Shown here: piece by piece, positions 11,331-23,797 of the stretch
How the letters are laid out: each line of letters starts with the position of its first letter
Numbering within the stretch: position 1 is the stretch's first letter
Assembly (NCBI GenBank): GCA_030280995.1
Contig: JASXTE010000011.1
Location: 25,466,817 to 25,530,816 of the forward strand
From: Hemileia vastatrix
Taxonomy: Eukaryota > Basidiomycota > Pucciniomycetes > Pucciniales > Zaghouaniaceae
DNA length: 64,000 bases
Direction: 5' to 3'
Notes under the pieces: model-generated
Databases searched by the model: none
Told to the model about the DNA's origin: nothing
What the model saw: the letters and a program-made list of their open reading frames with translations, nothing else
Position numbers and translations under genes: made by a program

Positions 11331-13585
11331 TTTTCTCAGTCAAACTATGCTTTTATTTCTTTATTTCTGCTTTAAAACCTCACCTAAATATTTAGGGGTA
11401 TCAAAGTATTCACTTTCACCATTAATTTAATGGCAGATTAAAATCAAAATGCCCCACTTTTCTTTTGTAATTTTTTTAAAAATAAACGGGTTCTTTGGTG
11501 TTTAAAATATCAAAGTTCTAACCTAATTCCCCTTTTATTCTTGGTTTTTCATAACCCCAACTTAGCCATTTATTGCAACCATGTATGCCTAGTCTGTTTA
11601 ATCATCTTATAAACTTATCACCCCCTTTCTTGCTTATTCTGTATGCTCATCCTATACCCACCACCACAGCTTTTCACTCTAAACTTCTTACCTCATTGCC
11701 TTTTCATTTATAGTTCTCAAAATGTATCTCATAAACACCCAACATCCAGGATTCCTTCAAATCTAAATGCCTTTTCATCTTTCAGATCTACTTCTACTGA
11801 AGAGTTGTTAAGACCTAAGAAGGAAGAATACTACTAGAGCTAACACTAGCCTAAGATGGGACTGACTATGCTGATACAGCAGTGAGACTAACTAGACTGA
11901 TTATGTTGGGGCTGCCAACAGTGAGGGTTACAATTATGGGAAACTACCAATGCCAGCATTTTGCTGATTCTCTGAGTGGGAGTGTCACCATGGTGTTTGT
12001 ACTTTTCTGCATAAATACTTGGGAATTTCCTAGTAAACACAACTTGCGATTTCAAATTCCACCAGTTTGGTGAACATCAGCATGAACACCACACATCAGT
12101 TTAGATTTGGGTCATTTTCAGCCCATCAATCTAATTCTCCATCCTCCTTCAATCCTTCAATCCTTGAGTACTTTCTTTTTTCTTATAATTTAGCTTTTTA
12201 CTCTGCCTCTTTATTTTACTAGCCCTGATTTATTCCACATAATATTTTATTTATTTAGTCATTATCTCATGAATTCTTCTCAATTGCTTCCCATAAGCAC
12301 CATATCATCTCAAGAGGACTATTCATTAGCTGGGGATATTGGATATTTTCCAGAGACTTTTATAATCAACCAAGAAAATTTGCTCATTTATTGATAGATT
12401 CAACAAATATTTTGAAATTTTGAAGGCTGCTAAGATTAATATCCTCAAAAAAATAATCAAAATCTAACTTATCCTGCACTCTTGAGTAGTTATTTATATA
12501 CATATTTGTTGGGATCACTTGCCATTAGGGTATGAAAATACCCATGAAAAAAAAGATCAAGTGGAATATGTACATGTTTGAGAGGGGGCATAGGCAGTCT
12601 GAAAACTTGGGACTTTGAGCATATCAGTATTTGAGGCTCTTTTTTAAAAATTAAATTGTTGGATGGAATTCTTGGGTGCAGCCTGAAAATTATGAAAGAT
12701 ATTGAAAATGTACTTCTACACCAGAAAACCTAGCAATTTCCCTACTACTTATTTCCTGAAAAAAGAAAAATAAACTTGTAGTTTTGGTGGGGGATTGGAT
12801 ATGGGAAGTTTGCAAGATTTTTTTTGGTTTAGCAGTAATCATGCATAACACAATTTTTTTAATTAGCTGATTGCACCAAATAGGAGGAGCCATTAAATAA
12901 AAGATGAAATTATTACTATATAATTATAAAATAAAATCAGCATATCATGGTAAATCTCTCATAAGGTCATCAACACATACCCATGAAGCTATTTTCTACA
13001 TGAGGTGGAAATTTTATCTTGCTATTACTCATTTCTGAAACACTTAGGGAATCCAATTATGAGACTTCAGAAAATTTTCTCAAGTTACTGATAGTCTCTT
13101 AAGCAGAAGTTTCCATACTTAAACTTGAGCTGATCCAGTCACTTTCCTGCTTTGAATTTATGTATACCTGCCATGTTGGGTTATTCCATCCTTATCAGTA
13201 CAAAAGTTTGTGCAACACTTAGAACAAAGACACAAGTGAATTTTTGTTTTATTTTAAGTTTTAATGAGGAGAACCAAGTACAATCAGATATAAAAAATTA
13301 TTAAAATCAAAATCAATTTTAATCTTCCTCTTTCTCAAAAATACTATTTAATTTCCTTTATATTACCTGTTTCATCTCCCCGCTATGTTTCTAAATATAG
13401 TTTGTATTTAGTCTATTAATGCATCTTCTTCCTTCATGCTTGGATTTGAGTGAGATTTTACATGAAATAAATAATATAAAGATCAATTATGAGAAGAATT
13501 GATTGGCTGTGAGTGACTCAAGTTAAAACTGATGCATGGTGTTCTCTCTGATGTTTTTAATTGCTGTTAAGTTAGAAAAGAATAC
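11331..13585. other. AT-rich sequence without recognisable gene
   Basis: May include the rest of the copia LTR. The short ORFs (11,643-11,837; 11,882-12,073; 12,690-12,893; 13,536-13,733) have no domain and no compositional support. I see no repeat or RNA gene here. Confidence 0.6.
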
Positions 13586-13589
13586 TGTC

Positions 13590-13660
13590 CAATTTAGGGG
13601 TCAAACCCATGACCACCTAATACATGCTGGCTTCTCCACCACAGAGCTAATCAGATTGAT
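13590..13660 (-). repeat. tRNA-like repeat 1 (SINE or tRNA pseudogene)
   Basis: On the minus strand there is a box-A-like stretch (TTAGCTCTGTGGTGGAG) followed about 30 nt later by a box-B-like GGGTTTGACCCC. It is a diverged version of the copy at 13,774-13,845, 185 bp away. The acceptor ends do not pair, so this is not a functional tRNA. The two copies share flanking sequence beyond the tRNA-like head, which favours a tRNA-derived short repeat. Confidence 0.5.
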
Positions 13661-13773
13661 ACATGCAAGGTGCATCCATCACACCCCCCATTCACCAAGC
13701 ATCCCATTCCAGTACCCTCACTCCAGGCTCTAATAGCACTGAGCCCATAATCTGTTAAGGTGGAAAGGAATAC

Positions 13774-13845
13774 TTTCTAATATGGGGGTTGAACCCATGA
13801 ACACCTAATACATGCTAGCTTCTCTACCACTGAGCTAATTGGACC
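13774..13845 (-). repeat. tRNA-like repeat 2 (SINE or tRNA pseudogene)
   Basis: On the minus strand it starts GGTCCAATTAGCTCAGTGG (box A with a D-arm) and contains GGGTTCAACCCCC, a good T-arm and box B. The 3' side does not pair with the 5' GGTCCAA, so an acceptor stem cannot form, and the anticodon arm is weak. It reads as the head of a tRNA-derived SINE or as a degenerate tRNA. Confidence 0.6.
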
Positions 13846-14100
13846 AGTAAATGCATAGTTAATCAAGTGCAATTGCATTTTGCGTTCACTGGGGCATTCA
13901 TAAAGTTTGAAACAAATGAAAAGCAAATGCCATGATGACATTTCCACTAAGAACGTCAACAAGTTGTTGGTAGTGTAAGAAGTAAATGGATTTCAAGATA
14001 AATTTTCTGATGAGGAACCTCACACAGTGCTTACCCCATAAGGCCCTAATGTGAAATTAACCTCTCTCCTGCCTATTACAATGCATAGTGTCCATGGCAC

Positions 14101-15248
14101 TGTGGCAATCCACATCTGAGTATGCCACTTAGGTTTATTTTTGAAGATCAGTAGAAATTTTCTGGATTATAAGGCTAGATATTTGGAATTTTGGAAGTGT
14201 TTTACTTGATTTAAGGACTTATAGTAGTATTGGTGGATATGGTGTGCTGATGGAATGGCCACTGAGATCCAATGCTCTGGTGCGCTCTGGTGCGCTCTGG
14301 TACGCTCCGGTTTGCTCCAGTGGTTTTCCGGTGAAAAAGCAAAGTGTACTGAAAAAATTCTGTCATTGTGGCAAAGTTTGGTCATGGTGGCAAAATTATC
14401 TCACTGTGGCAAATTTAGCTAACTCTGGAAAAATTAGCTCATTATGGCAAAAAGAGCTCATTGTGGCAAAATTTTCTCACAATGGGAAATTCTGGTCACT
14501 GGGTTAAAGTTTGGTCACTGTGACAAAGTTTGGTCACTGTACCAAAGTTTGGACACTGTATTAAAGTTTGATGACTGTGGAAAAATTTGGCTATTGTGGC
14601 AAAATTTGGTTAGAATTTATTATGCTTATTAGATCAATAGTTTATTGTAGATCCTATGCATGTAGGGTATTGTTGGAAAGGTCTGGAGTAGGAGAATCAG
14701 ATAGAAAGGGGGGAATCTTAGTCTTCTACATGTTTTTGTCTCTTTATTTTTGATTAGAAGGGTCTTTTTGAAAAATTAACAACCACATTCATATTTTTCA
14801 TTTCTCAACAAAATTAAATAAAATTATAATACCCTTATAACATTTATATTTTTCATAACACTTTTGAAATACAACACAACAATTATATTTTCATCACATA
14901 TAGGGTATCATTGGAAAGGTCTCCATCTCATGGACTTTTTTTTATTGTTAACTCATTTAAAATAAAATCTTTATAAAAAAATATACGTCTATCTTTTCAG
15001 ATCTTTCACTGGTACACCTTAATTGTTGTCATCAGTATTTCTTTTTCAACAGCTGCTATTTTCTAAATCTCAATAAGAATTTATATAAATCAGAGTTTCA
15101 TATATATATTTCAATCAATTCAAGTAGACTAGAGAGCTTAGTTATTTTGAACAACCCATATTTTACTTAGAAGGACAGGATTTTCTTTGGTTTATCCAAC
15201 TCCTTTGGATTCTGCTTATGGCAAGGCGACTGTAAGAGTCTACGTACA
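14101..15248 (+). repeat. Element A 5' LTR
   Basis: Starts TGTGGCAATCC and ends TCTACGTACA. It matches 53,104-54,227 along its length with small indels. It includes a tandem array (14,340-14,610) and a short repeat of about 11 bp (TGGTGCGCTC units at 14,278-14,315). A related but more distant LTR stands alone at 34,845-35,994. Confidence 0.92.
14340..14610 (+). repeat. Minisatellite inside the element A LTR
   Basis: About 13 imperfect units of 19-20 bp with core TCACTGTGGCAAAGTTTGG. The same array is at 53,350-53,600 in the 3' LTR, with one stretch missing near 53,560. It is not present in the LTRs of B and C. Confidence 0.85.
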
Positions 15249-15252
15249 TATT

Positions 15253-15270
15253 TGGCGCCCAATTTGGGGC
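15253..15270 (+). promoter_or_regulatory. Element A primer-binding site
   Basis: TGGCGCCCAATTTGGGGC lies 4 nt after the LTR end. The intact form in B and C is TGGCGCCCAACGTGGGG, which is the pattern used with tRNA-Lys primers in several retroelements. The A copy has two changes in the middle, both CpG-type transitions (CG to TT across ACG). Confidence 0.8.
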
Positions 15271-15359
15271 TTGAAATCTCTAGCTTTTTCTAGGACTTTC
15301 TTAGCCTGCAAGAGGCTTGCTTATTTTTAACGGTTTAAACACTTTCTTTATGTATTGGG

Positions 15360-17873
15360 ATGTCTTCTGCAACTGCTTCTGGATCTTATCTTCCTCTCAC
15401 TCCTTCAGTTAGGATTGTTTCTTGGGATGGCCCAAAGTTTAATGGGGAGGAGGTTAAATGGTTTATTAGCAAGTATGAAGCTGCTTCTGCTGTTGATGGT
15501 GCTTCTCATGTGGACATGGTAAAGCAGATTAGGCTTTTTATTGCTGATAGGGAGGTGGAAAAAGAAGTCATTTCTATGCAGGCTTTCAAGGATAAGGATT
15601 GGGTAAAGCTGTCTAAGGCTATGGTTGATAGAAGGGGTGTTAGGTTTACTATTCTGGACCTGAATAAAATTGTTGGTGATTTTCAGGTAAAGGCTGGTGT
15701 TTCCTCCATGGCTGATTTCAAGAAGCTATGTGTTCAATTTGATGAAGTGGTTGAATATCTTACTCTGGTGGACAAATTGGTGCATGAGAATCAAGCTAAG
15801 GATCTGTTCTGGTCAGCTTGTAGTAGGGATATTTGAATAGACATCTTGAAGGATCTCTCAAGAAAGGATTTGATGAAGGAACTACTCAATGGCAAACAAA
15901 AACTTCCGGCTTTAGTGGTCATCAAAGAAAATATTAAAGCCCATCTTAAATTAATGGCATTGGACAAGTATCAGAAGTCTTGCGCTCAGTATGTCAGCAA
16001 CGTTAGTGAAGTTTTGGCTGAAAATAACAATATCATGGTCAAATCTCAAGAAGCCAAGAAGGCTCAAATGGGACTACTGGTGGCAAAAGTTAAGGGCAAG
16101 GTGGACAACAAGATGGTCAATCATTTGGCCAATTTAACAAAGCAATTAAAAATTTTTGTCCAAGAGAGTCAGAAGGCCAATAAGGCCCCAATCTCTTCTT
16201 TGTCAATGTCTACTTCTTATCAATCAAGGGGATATGAACGTCAAAATTTTAATGGCAATGGAAATGGTAACGGCTTCTTTGGAAATGGAAGGAATGGGAA
16301 TGGTAATGGTGGGAATGGTTTTAGAGGTGGCTATGATGAGCCAAAGGTGTGCTCCTATTGTAATAGGAGGGGGCAAAGAGCTGGAGTATGTTTTACTCTA
16401 GATAAAGATTTGAATGCTGGGAGAGTGTTATTTAATGGAAAGGTTTATAAATTTTCTGATGGATCGTTCATCAAGCCCAGAAATAGACAAGCACCTTCTG
16501 ATTTGGTTAGAAGGAATATGGCGGCCGAAAGAAGAGCCTGTTTTGAAGAATTGAAGGATAATGATGATAATGCCAAGGGTGGCAAAAATGGTGATGGTAA
16601 AAGCGGTGGTAAAGCTGATAAAGGTAAAGAGAAAGAGGTCAGTAAGGCCACATTTTCAACTTCTTTTAGTGTTTTGGAGCTGGCAACTGTTGCTAGAGTG
16701 GAGGGTAACTGTATGGCTGGCAAATATGATGTTGATGCTGCTAGAAGAGCAGCTGCTACTAAAGCTAAAAGTAGCATTCAGAGCCAACTAAAGGCTAAAC
16801 CTGGCAAGGCAATTAAAAAGCTGAGACCTTACTCTGAGGACAAAATTTATAGAATGCAGAAGGGGATGGCTGATATGAGGCCTCCTAGTTATGGCAAGTT
16901 TGATTTAAATGGTGAGCCTATTCCAGAAGATGATTTGGATTCTGAGGAGGACATACCTTTGGCGTCACTACTCAGACCAAGTTTTAGCAGTCCCATCCCA
17001 ATGGAGGGAGTAGGAAGGACTAGCAATGGATCAGGATTAGAGAAAGAAGCTGGAGATAGAGCTAGGGTTATCAGTGGTGAAGATGTTATTATGGGGGGTG
17101 AAGATGGCAATGTGGGTCCTCAAGAGGTTCCCAGGGCCAAGGCTGTTAAATAAAAATTCCAGTACAAGCGGCCAGTAGTATCCAGTCAAGAGAATGCGAT
17201 GGACAATTTTTTAAATAGGATGAATCAACTTCAGATTCCCTTATCTTTGGGGGAGCTTTTCACTATTAGTCCGGCACTTTCAGAGAAGAAGAAGAAGCAT
17301 CTGATGAGGTGACAGGTTTCTGCTGGAGAGGTGGAATATATTTGTGAAAATTCTGAGAAGTTCAGGGAGGATGTTGAAACACATTTTTCTGCTCCCCTGG
17401 GTTACCTGGTGGTAACTATTAATGGTAAAGAGGTAAAGGCCTTGGTCAATTTAGGTTCTCAAATTAATTTGATTTCTTTAGCAAAAGCAACAATTATATG
17501 ATTTCCAATTAAAACTAGTACTGGGGGAAACCTCAGAGGTATTGGAGGGCATGAAACAGAGCTGATGGGTACAGCTGAGCATGTCAAATTAGGTATTGGT
17601 GGATCTATTGGTAAGGTTCACTTTTATGTAGCCAGAGGGGCAGTTAAAACTGTTCTTGGTGGTCCTTTTTTAATGGATTTTGAGACCATGATCGGTTATC
17701 AAGCTGGCATGGGTATTAGTTTGGAGATTACTGGAGAGGATATGAGGAGGCTACATATGGGGTTGGAACCTCCTGGAGATGAAGGTTGGGAGACACGGCC
17801 AGGGATCACTACTCTGTCTCAGTTTTTTACTTGCATCAAGGAGCCGCATATTAAACTGACAGCTTCTGGTTAA
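15360..17873 (+). pseudogene. gag-pro: Element A Gag-protease
   Basis: Starts at ATG 15,360. Homologous along its length to Gag of B and C (TWDG/SWDG..FNGE, VKWF, YEAASAVDGASHVDMVKQI motifs). The zinc knuckle at about 16,350-16,390 is C-X2-C-X4-Q-X4-C: the zinc-binding His is Gln. The retropepsin site, DSGS in B and C, is NLGS (about 17,446-17,457). Stops interrupt the frame at about 15,834, 17,151, 17,310 and 17,499. The end (TAA 17,871-17,873) is followed after 2 nt by the pol ATG. Confidence 0.9.
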
Positions 17874-17875
17874 TT

Positions 17876-20176
17876 ATGTTTAGAGGGGAATTTTGGAAAC
17901 CCTCATTTTTTGGGGTAGCAGGGGCTGTTCACTCTAATGTTTCAATCTCTTCCCAGGATGAGATCCTGGATTGCAATAGGTCAGCTCACTTGGAGATAAT
18001 TCAAGTGGATTCTCAAATATTTTCTGTTAATAATAAGTTAAATTTTTATTATGTCTTCAAATTTTTGGTTTGTCTCACTTCTATGTCAAGTTTTTCAATC
18101 ACGTTCAAGAATGGATCAAGAGGGAAGATGGGAAATATTATGTTGAGTAAAAATTGGAATGGTTTATTTTCTGACCTCCAGAAAGAGGGTAAACTGCAAT
18201 TATTTCATCAAAGTTCTAAAAAAAATCTTAGTATAATTAAAACCCAAAATTTTTTTTTTGATAATTTGATTTCGGTCCTCCAGCAAGAGAATAAACTGCC
18301 AACTTTTTTTACTGGTGATTTTATGATGGATAAGGGAAGTAAAGGTGTTGGAAATTTTTTTGATAAACTAGACAAGGGAAAAGAGAAAAGGGTTAAATTT
18401 AAAAATGAAATAAAATATTTTTCTACTTATATTAATTCTAATTCTGACAATGAAGTGAATTCCTTTGATGAAATTTTAAATGGAAATACAAAAAAAATTA
18501 TTTTACCTCAATTTTATGTAGATGTGGAGGCAGCAAAATATAAGAAGGTAGCAAATAAAATCTGACCAATTAATGAAATGCTTCCTGCTGAATTAAATCC
18601 ACCTTTGAGAAGACCAAAGCTATCAAGAGATCCTTATGAATGTCCCTTGGTGAAGAATCTGCCCAAATTTTCTGAAAGGTCAAGAATCACTTTTGATAGA
18701 TTAGGTGTATTAAAATTATGACCTGATGGTTGGTTGTCTGAAGAAGAGAAGAAGTTGTTGTTGGATGTGATGGTCAAGCGAGAGAAGGCCATTGCCTTTG
18801 TAGAAGAGGAGAGGGGTGTGTTGAAGCATTCCTATGGGGAGCCTTACAAAATTCCTGTAGTATGTCTTGAACCATGGCAGCAAAAACCAATCCCAATTCT
18901 GGCTACATTAAAAGAAGCTTATATCGAAGTTGTCAGAGAAAAGATTTGCACTGGACTGTATGAGCAATCATCATCAAGTCATTCTAGTCCAGTATTTTGT
19001 ATCAAGAAACTGAATGGAAAACTTAGAGTAGTTCATGATCTCAGGGAATTAAATAGGGTTACAATAAAGGATGCTGGAATACCACCTAGTGCTGAGGAGT
19101 TTGTGGAAGCGTTTTCTGGGATAGTGTGTTATGGTTTAGGTGATATAATGGGGGGATATGATGAGAGAGAGTTGCATCCAGACTCTAGGCCTCTCACTAC
19201 TTTTGATACACCGCTAGGATGATTACAATTGACAAGATTACCTGAAGGAGCAACAAATTCAGTTGCCTTTTATCAAGCTCAGATGGCTTGTATTCTTCAA
19301 GATGAAATTCCTTAATATGCTGGAATCTTTATTGACAATGGAGGAATTAAAGGACCTTCAACAGATAACAATAATGAAGTGTTGGAGGAGAACCCAGGAA
19401 TACAAAAATTCATGTGGGAGTACGCAATAACTTAAGAGAGAATCTTTTTTAGAATTGAAGAAGCTGGTTTAACTATTTCGGGTTAAAAATTTTCATGTTG
19501 TGCTCCAGCTTTAGAGATTTTAGGTCATGTGGTATGTAGAGAAGGTAGGATTATGTTTAAGAAGAAAGTGAATGAAATTCAGTCCTGGCCAAGACCCAAG
19601 AATACAACCAAAGTTAGGGGGTTTTTAGGCATATGTGTTTATGTTCAAATGTTTATCAAGGACTTTTCTTCTTTTGCAGCTCTGTTGAGAAGGTTGATGA
19701 GAAAGGATGCAGACTGGGAGTGGGATGAAGAGTGTGAAAGGGCGTTTGAGAGATTGAAGAAGGTTGTGGGGAAGGATTTAGTCATGCACAAGTCAGATTA
19801 TGGAATAGATGCTGGTAGGATTTATTTAGCAGTTGACTCAAGTAAGGTTGCTGATGGGGCAGTTTTGTCTCAGATGGATAAAGCTGGTTACATTAGGCCA
19901 GTTAGGTATGAATCTGTGGTATTCACCAAAGTTGAATCAAGATATTCTCAGCCAAAATTAGAACTGTGTGGAGTGGAAATTTTTTTAAAGAAATTTCAAA
20001 ATGTTTTATGGGGCCAACACTTTGAATTGCAAGTGGATGCAAAATCTTTAATTCAAATTATTAATTCCCCAAGTTTACCAAATGCACCTATGACTAGATG
20101 GGTAGCATTCATTCAACATTTTTCTTTTGACTCAGTTTATAAGCCTGGAAAAACTTTTACTATTCCAGATGTTTAG
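17876..20176 (+). pseudogene. pol: Element A pol: spacer, reverse transcriptase, RNase H
   Basis: The pol frame starts at ATG 17,876, directly after the Gag-Pro stop. A 230-residue spacer without known domain comes first and contains two LxxExKL repeats (18,175 and about 18,277) that coincide with copies of hairpin module 1. RT follows from about 18,734 with SSPVFCIKKLNGKLRVVHDLR and LPEGATNS blocks; the catalytic box is FIDN instead of FIDD (about 19,330-19,341). RNase H starts near 19,815 (AVDSS). Stops lie at about 18,563, 18,719, 19,220, 19,313, 19,433, 19,484 and 20,174. Confidence 0.88.
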
Positions 20177-21962
20177 TCAAGAAGACCACCCAATGAAGAT
20201 GATTCAGACTCAGAAGATTTCAATGAAGATATACCTATGATTAAAGCCAGCACTAATGGAGCTGAAGACTTTTCATACCTCCCCCATGAGGTTAAACTGG
20301 CAGTACTATTGTGTATAGATGGTTGTGATGATGACCTCCACCAATAGGATAAACTGGAAAATTATTTTTATGAGAATAAAATTGATGAAATTGGTGTAGA
20401 TAAAATTGGTAAAAAAGAGGTAGAAGAAGATATTATGTATATAGATGAAGATGGAGTGGTAGTTTGGGAAATTAGTAGGTTAAGGAAGGGTGTATATGTT
20501 GGGGAATTAGAGACTTCAGTTAAAAAGAGGATGGACAAATCTATGTGAATAAAGGGTGAAGAATAGAAAGAGGTATTTTTGAATTTGGTTTCTAAGAGGT
20601 TCAAAGGTTTAGAAGAAGAATACTGACATAGTTCAATCAAGAATCAAATTTGTGGTCAATGTCTATTGGATCATTCATGTGCAGGTGATATTGGTGGTAG
20701 AGAAGTGCCCATTGATATTATATTAATCGATTTTCAAGATGAAGTCTGGGGTCAGACTGGTTTTTATTTTTTGTTGGTCAAATATTTATTGACTTTAGAA
20801 AGGCCAGAATATTGTGAAGATGATGAATGGGTGGCTATAAAAAGGAAGTCATATACATTTTACTTATCTGGTCAAAAATTAATTAAAAGGAGGTATCCAT
20901 ATCCTCAAGTAGTTTTAACTCAAAAGAAAGGGCAAGAATTAGTTTTAAAGTCACTGCATGAAGATCTTGGGCATAGAGGCGTTGGAGAATCATTCAGAAG
21001 AATTTCTGATTGATTTTGGTGGCCAGGCATAAAGATGGCTGTTCAACAGTTGGTCCAGTCATGCAAAGAATGTGAAAGAAGAAGTTATTTAAGGCCGAAA
21101 GAACCTGGACACACTACTGGAAAAAATACTCTCTTTGGAAGGGTTAGCTTGGATGCCATTCATATTAAGGAGGGACGGTATAAATATTTAATTGTAGCTA
21201 GAGATAATTTATCTGGTTAAGTAGAGGCAGCGCCTCTCAATAATTTGACTGCCAAAAATGTGGCTGAATTTATTTTGAAAAACTGGGTGTATCGATATGG
21301 AGTTATAAAATTGGTAACGGTAGATGGAGGTCCTGAGTTTGGGACAGAGTTTAGAAAAGCTATATCAAAAGTTGGGTCAAATATTAGGGTAGCAACCCCT
21401 TATTATCTTGAAGCTGAAGGTATGGTTGAAAGAGGGCATCAAGTAATTAAGGATGCTTTAGTCAAAATGTGTGGGTCAAGTGCTGAAAAGTGGAGGCATT
21501 ATTTACCTTTAGTTTTATTTTCTGATCAAATTAGTGCCAAAAGGACAACCAGATTTTCACCCTATGAACTTTTTTTTGGACAGAATGCAGTTTTACCAGT
21601 TGATTTGGAAGCTGAATCATATCTTGGAGTTGACTAGGACATGGTCAAGACTACTGAAAAGCTATTATGTGCAAAAATGTTGCAGCTAGAAAAGAAAGAA
21701 GAGTACTTAGAAAAGGCATATTTGCAGATGATGAAGATCCAAAATCAGTCAGTAAGATATTAGGATGAGAGGTTGGCACATTGACTTAGAAAACATTTGA
21801 AAACTGGAGATATGGTTTTGGCATATAATAGGAGTTTGGAGAGCCAATGGGGCAAGATGTTTGAAGATAGGTGGAATGGACCGTATAAAGTCAAGGAACA
21901 AGTATCTGGCAGTTCATATGTTTTAGAAGAGTTGGATAGAGTGGTACTAAAAAAGAGGGTAG
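20177..21962 (+). pseudogene. pol: Element A pol: linker and integrase
   Basis: A highly acidic linker (20,177-20,660) carries two further module-1 copies (20,278 and 20,334). Integrase follows: the zinc-binding region GHRGVGESFRR and C-X2-C (SCKECERR, 21,060-21,085), and the DDE residues in LDAIHI, VDGGPEFG and EGMVERGHQ, all still present. Stops at about 21,011, 21,218, 21,635, 21,761 and 21,782; several replace Trp or Arg codons of element B. The frame is interrupted at 21,966 by element B and resumes at 40,871. Confidence 0.88.
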
Positions 21963-21966
21963 CCGC
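21963..21966. other. Target duplication CCGC of element B (left copy)
   Basis: CCGC is repeated at 40,867-40,870, directly outside the right LTR. Removing B and one copy restores the A pol reading frame through KKRVA and QVKRFYPRG, as in element B's own pol end (KKRVASDQVKRFYPRG). This proves the insertion boundaries. Confidence 0.95.
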
Positions 21967-23058
21967 TGTAGAAAATCCTATAGTACTAGCTATAGGCCTT
22001 GACCAAGGGAGTTGGAGAAAAACCAGAGAGAAAATCCCCTGTCCCTTTAGAAAAATAGAGTGAGATTTACTTGCTAAAGTAAGTTGGTTCCTGTTTTGCT
22101 AAAGCCCCTTTTAAACACACTTGACTGCTTGATGAGCCAAGAAAGTAGTCACCAGATAGACTACCAGACCAAAGAACTGAAATGTAGAACAAAGTCCACA
22201 CCAGAGACAGCAAAGATACTTGATGTAGGCTGCAAATCCACACCAGAGACAGCAATAATACTTGCTATAGCTTGCAAGACTATAACAGAGAAAACAGTTA
22301 CCAAAGTTAAGTTAAATGAAGAACTCACTTGCAACAAACACAGCCAATTGTGGCCAGAAAACAGTGAAAACTGAGTGAGGAACAATGAGATCACCTCCGG
22401 ATTGTTGTATGATGATTAAGGTTGCCCCAAACTGTCTTATTCACTATGTACACACAGACCATTAACTAAGAGCCCATGCGCACCCACCAATCTGGCGCCT
22501 GTACCTGCCAAATTGCATAAAAAACCCTCCTGGAGTGCTCCCCAACCTCCTAAAACAGAGGCGGGCGGGCCGCCCGACGTCGGAGATGCCGCCTGAAGCA
22601 GCCCGGCCTCCCTGAAGCCAGAAAACCAATAAAAACCACTAATCTACTTAGAAAAATTAGCTACAACTACTAAAACCTTTAAAACACAGAATTTCACTAT
22701 AACAACATTGGGACATGAAATATAGAGAAAAATTAGCTCTATCAAATGGTACTAAGAACTTAACCCTAAGACTTAAGGTTAGCCCATAAAACACGAAAAA
22801 CAAAATTAAACAGCAATCTTTTATAAATGAAAAAAGAGGAAATGACCCCTTAAAACTCAGAATATGAAATATTTCTACAAGACATAAAATATAGAGAAAG
22901 CCAGGGCTATCTAATGATAGCACCCACATACCTGCAGACCCAATATCCATGGAATAAAATCAGAAAAATACACCATTCTTTAACAAATGTCAATTAAGAC
23001 ATGCACAAACCGCGCCAAATCACACAACAAAGGCCCTTGCCAATGTTGGAAGACCACA
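21967..23058 (-). repeat. Element B 3' LTR (1,092 bp)
   Basis: On the plus strand it begins TGTAGAAAATCC and ends GGAAGACCACA; it equals 39,775-40,866 apart from scattered substitutions. The short ORFs in it recur in all four B/C LTRs and overlap on both strands; I do not regard them as genes. It contains a GC-rich 60-bp patch (about 22,555-22,620) in otherwise AT-rich sequence. Confidence 0.95.
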
Positions 23059-23076
23059 TCCTCCCTCCAATTGAGA

Positions 23077-23736
23077 ATGTCTGCATTCTTTCTTCATCCA
23101 ACCACCATGTTTAACCTTCTTCCCAAATCTGCCTCTGAAATGGGCCCCTGCCAATACTGCATCGACAATAATTTAATCTGCGCCATGACACCACCTGTTC
23201 ATCCATACAGAACGTCCTGTGATGTCTGCCAATCTAGAAAGAAGACCTGCCACAGACCTGGTCCACTTTCTTCCACAACAGATTCACCTCCACCTCAACC
23301 TGGTCCTTCTTCTGCTAGCACCAACATCCATCCTGATACCCAGATTAATCAAAAAGCTCCAACCTTCCCAGAAGGGTGCCACAACCCATAAAACATCTAG
23401 TTCCCCCATCCCTGGTCCATCCAATGGTAAAGAACATTCATTTCTTCCTTCAACTTTAAAACTGATAACTTCTCAGTTCCTCCCTCTTCTGATAGTGATG
23501 ATAACAATGTAGGATCCATCACACCACCAACACCAACGCACTTGCCCACTATCAAGGCCAAGTTCCAACAACACACATCTCAACAGAAACAATTTCTGCT
23601 TCACTACTTCCAATCCACTCCTGCTAGAGATCCACAGGACATTGAGAACAGAAGACACCTCATTCACCAGTTCAAAGCTAATTCTGAACACTTCATTTCA
23701 TCTCTTGATTCCCTCTGTAATTCCACTAGTACTTGA
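23077..23736 (+). pseudogene. Antisense ORF1 of element B (zinc-cluster protein), frameshifted
   Basis: Likely start at ATG 23,077 or 23,107, just inside the LTR. The N-terminal half has C-X2-C-X6-C-X12-C-X2-C-X6-C, which fits the GAL4-type Zn2Cys6 pattern, with basic residues between the cysteines of the second half (CDVCQSRKKTC). A 50-nt intron is inferred at 23,427-23,476 (GTAAAG donor, CTGATAAC branch site, CTCAG acceptor). The second exon ends at TGA 23,734-23,736. Compared with the copy in element C, 11 nt are missing near 23,318, which shifts the frame after the cysteine cluster. Opposite in direction to element B. Confidence 0.7.
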
Positions 23737-23797
23737 GTTTGATTCAGAAAAGAAAAATTGACCACACTCTCTATAGGATATAACCACAAACAACCCT

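Noticed and set aside
22987..23391. Start of antisense ORF1 at the ATG inside the LTR (22,987; 49,822 in C)
   Set aside because: In frame, but the region within the LTR has no conserved protein feature; starts just inside the element (23,077 or 23,107) are simpler. Kept as an alternative.
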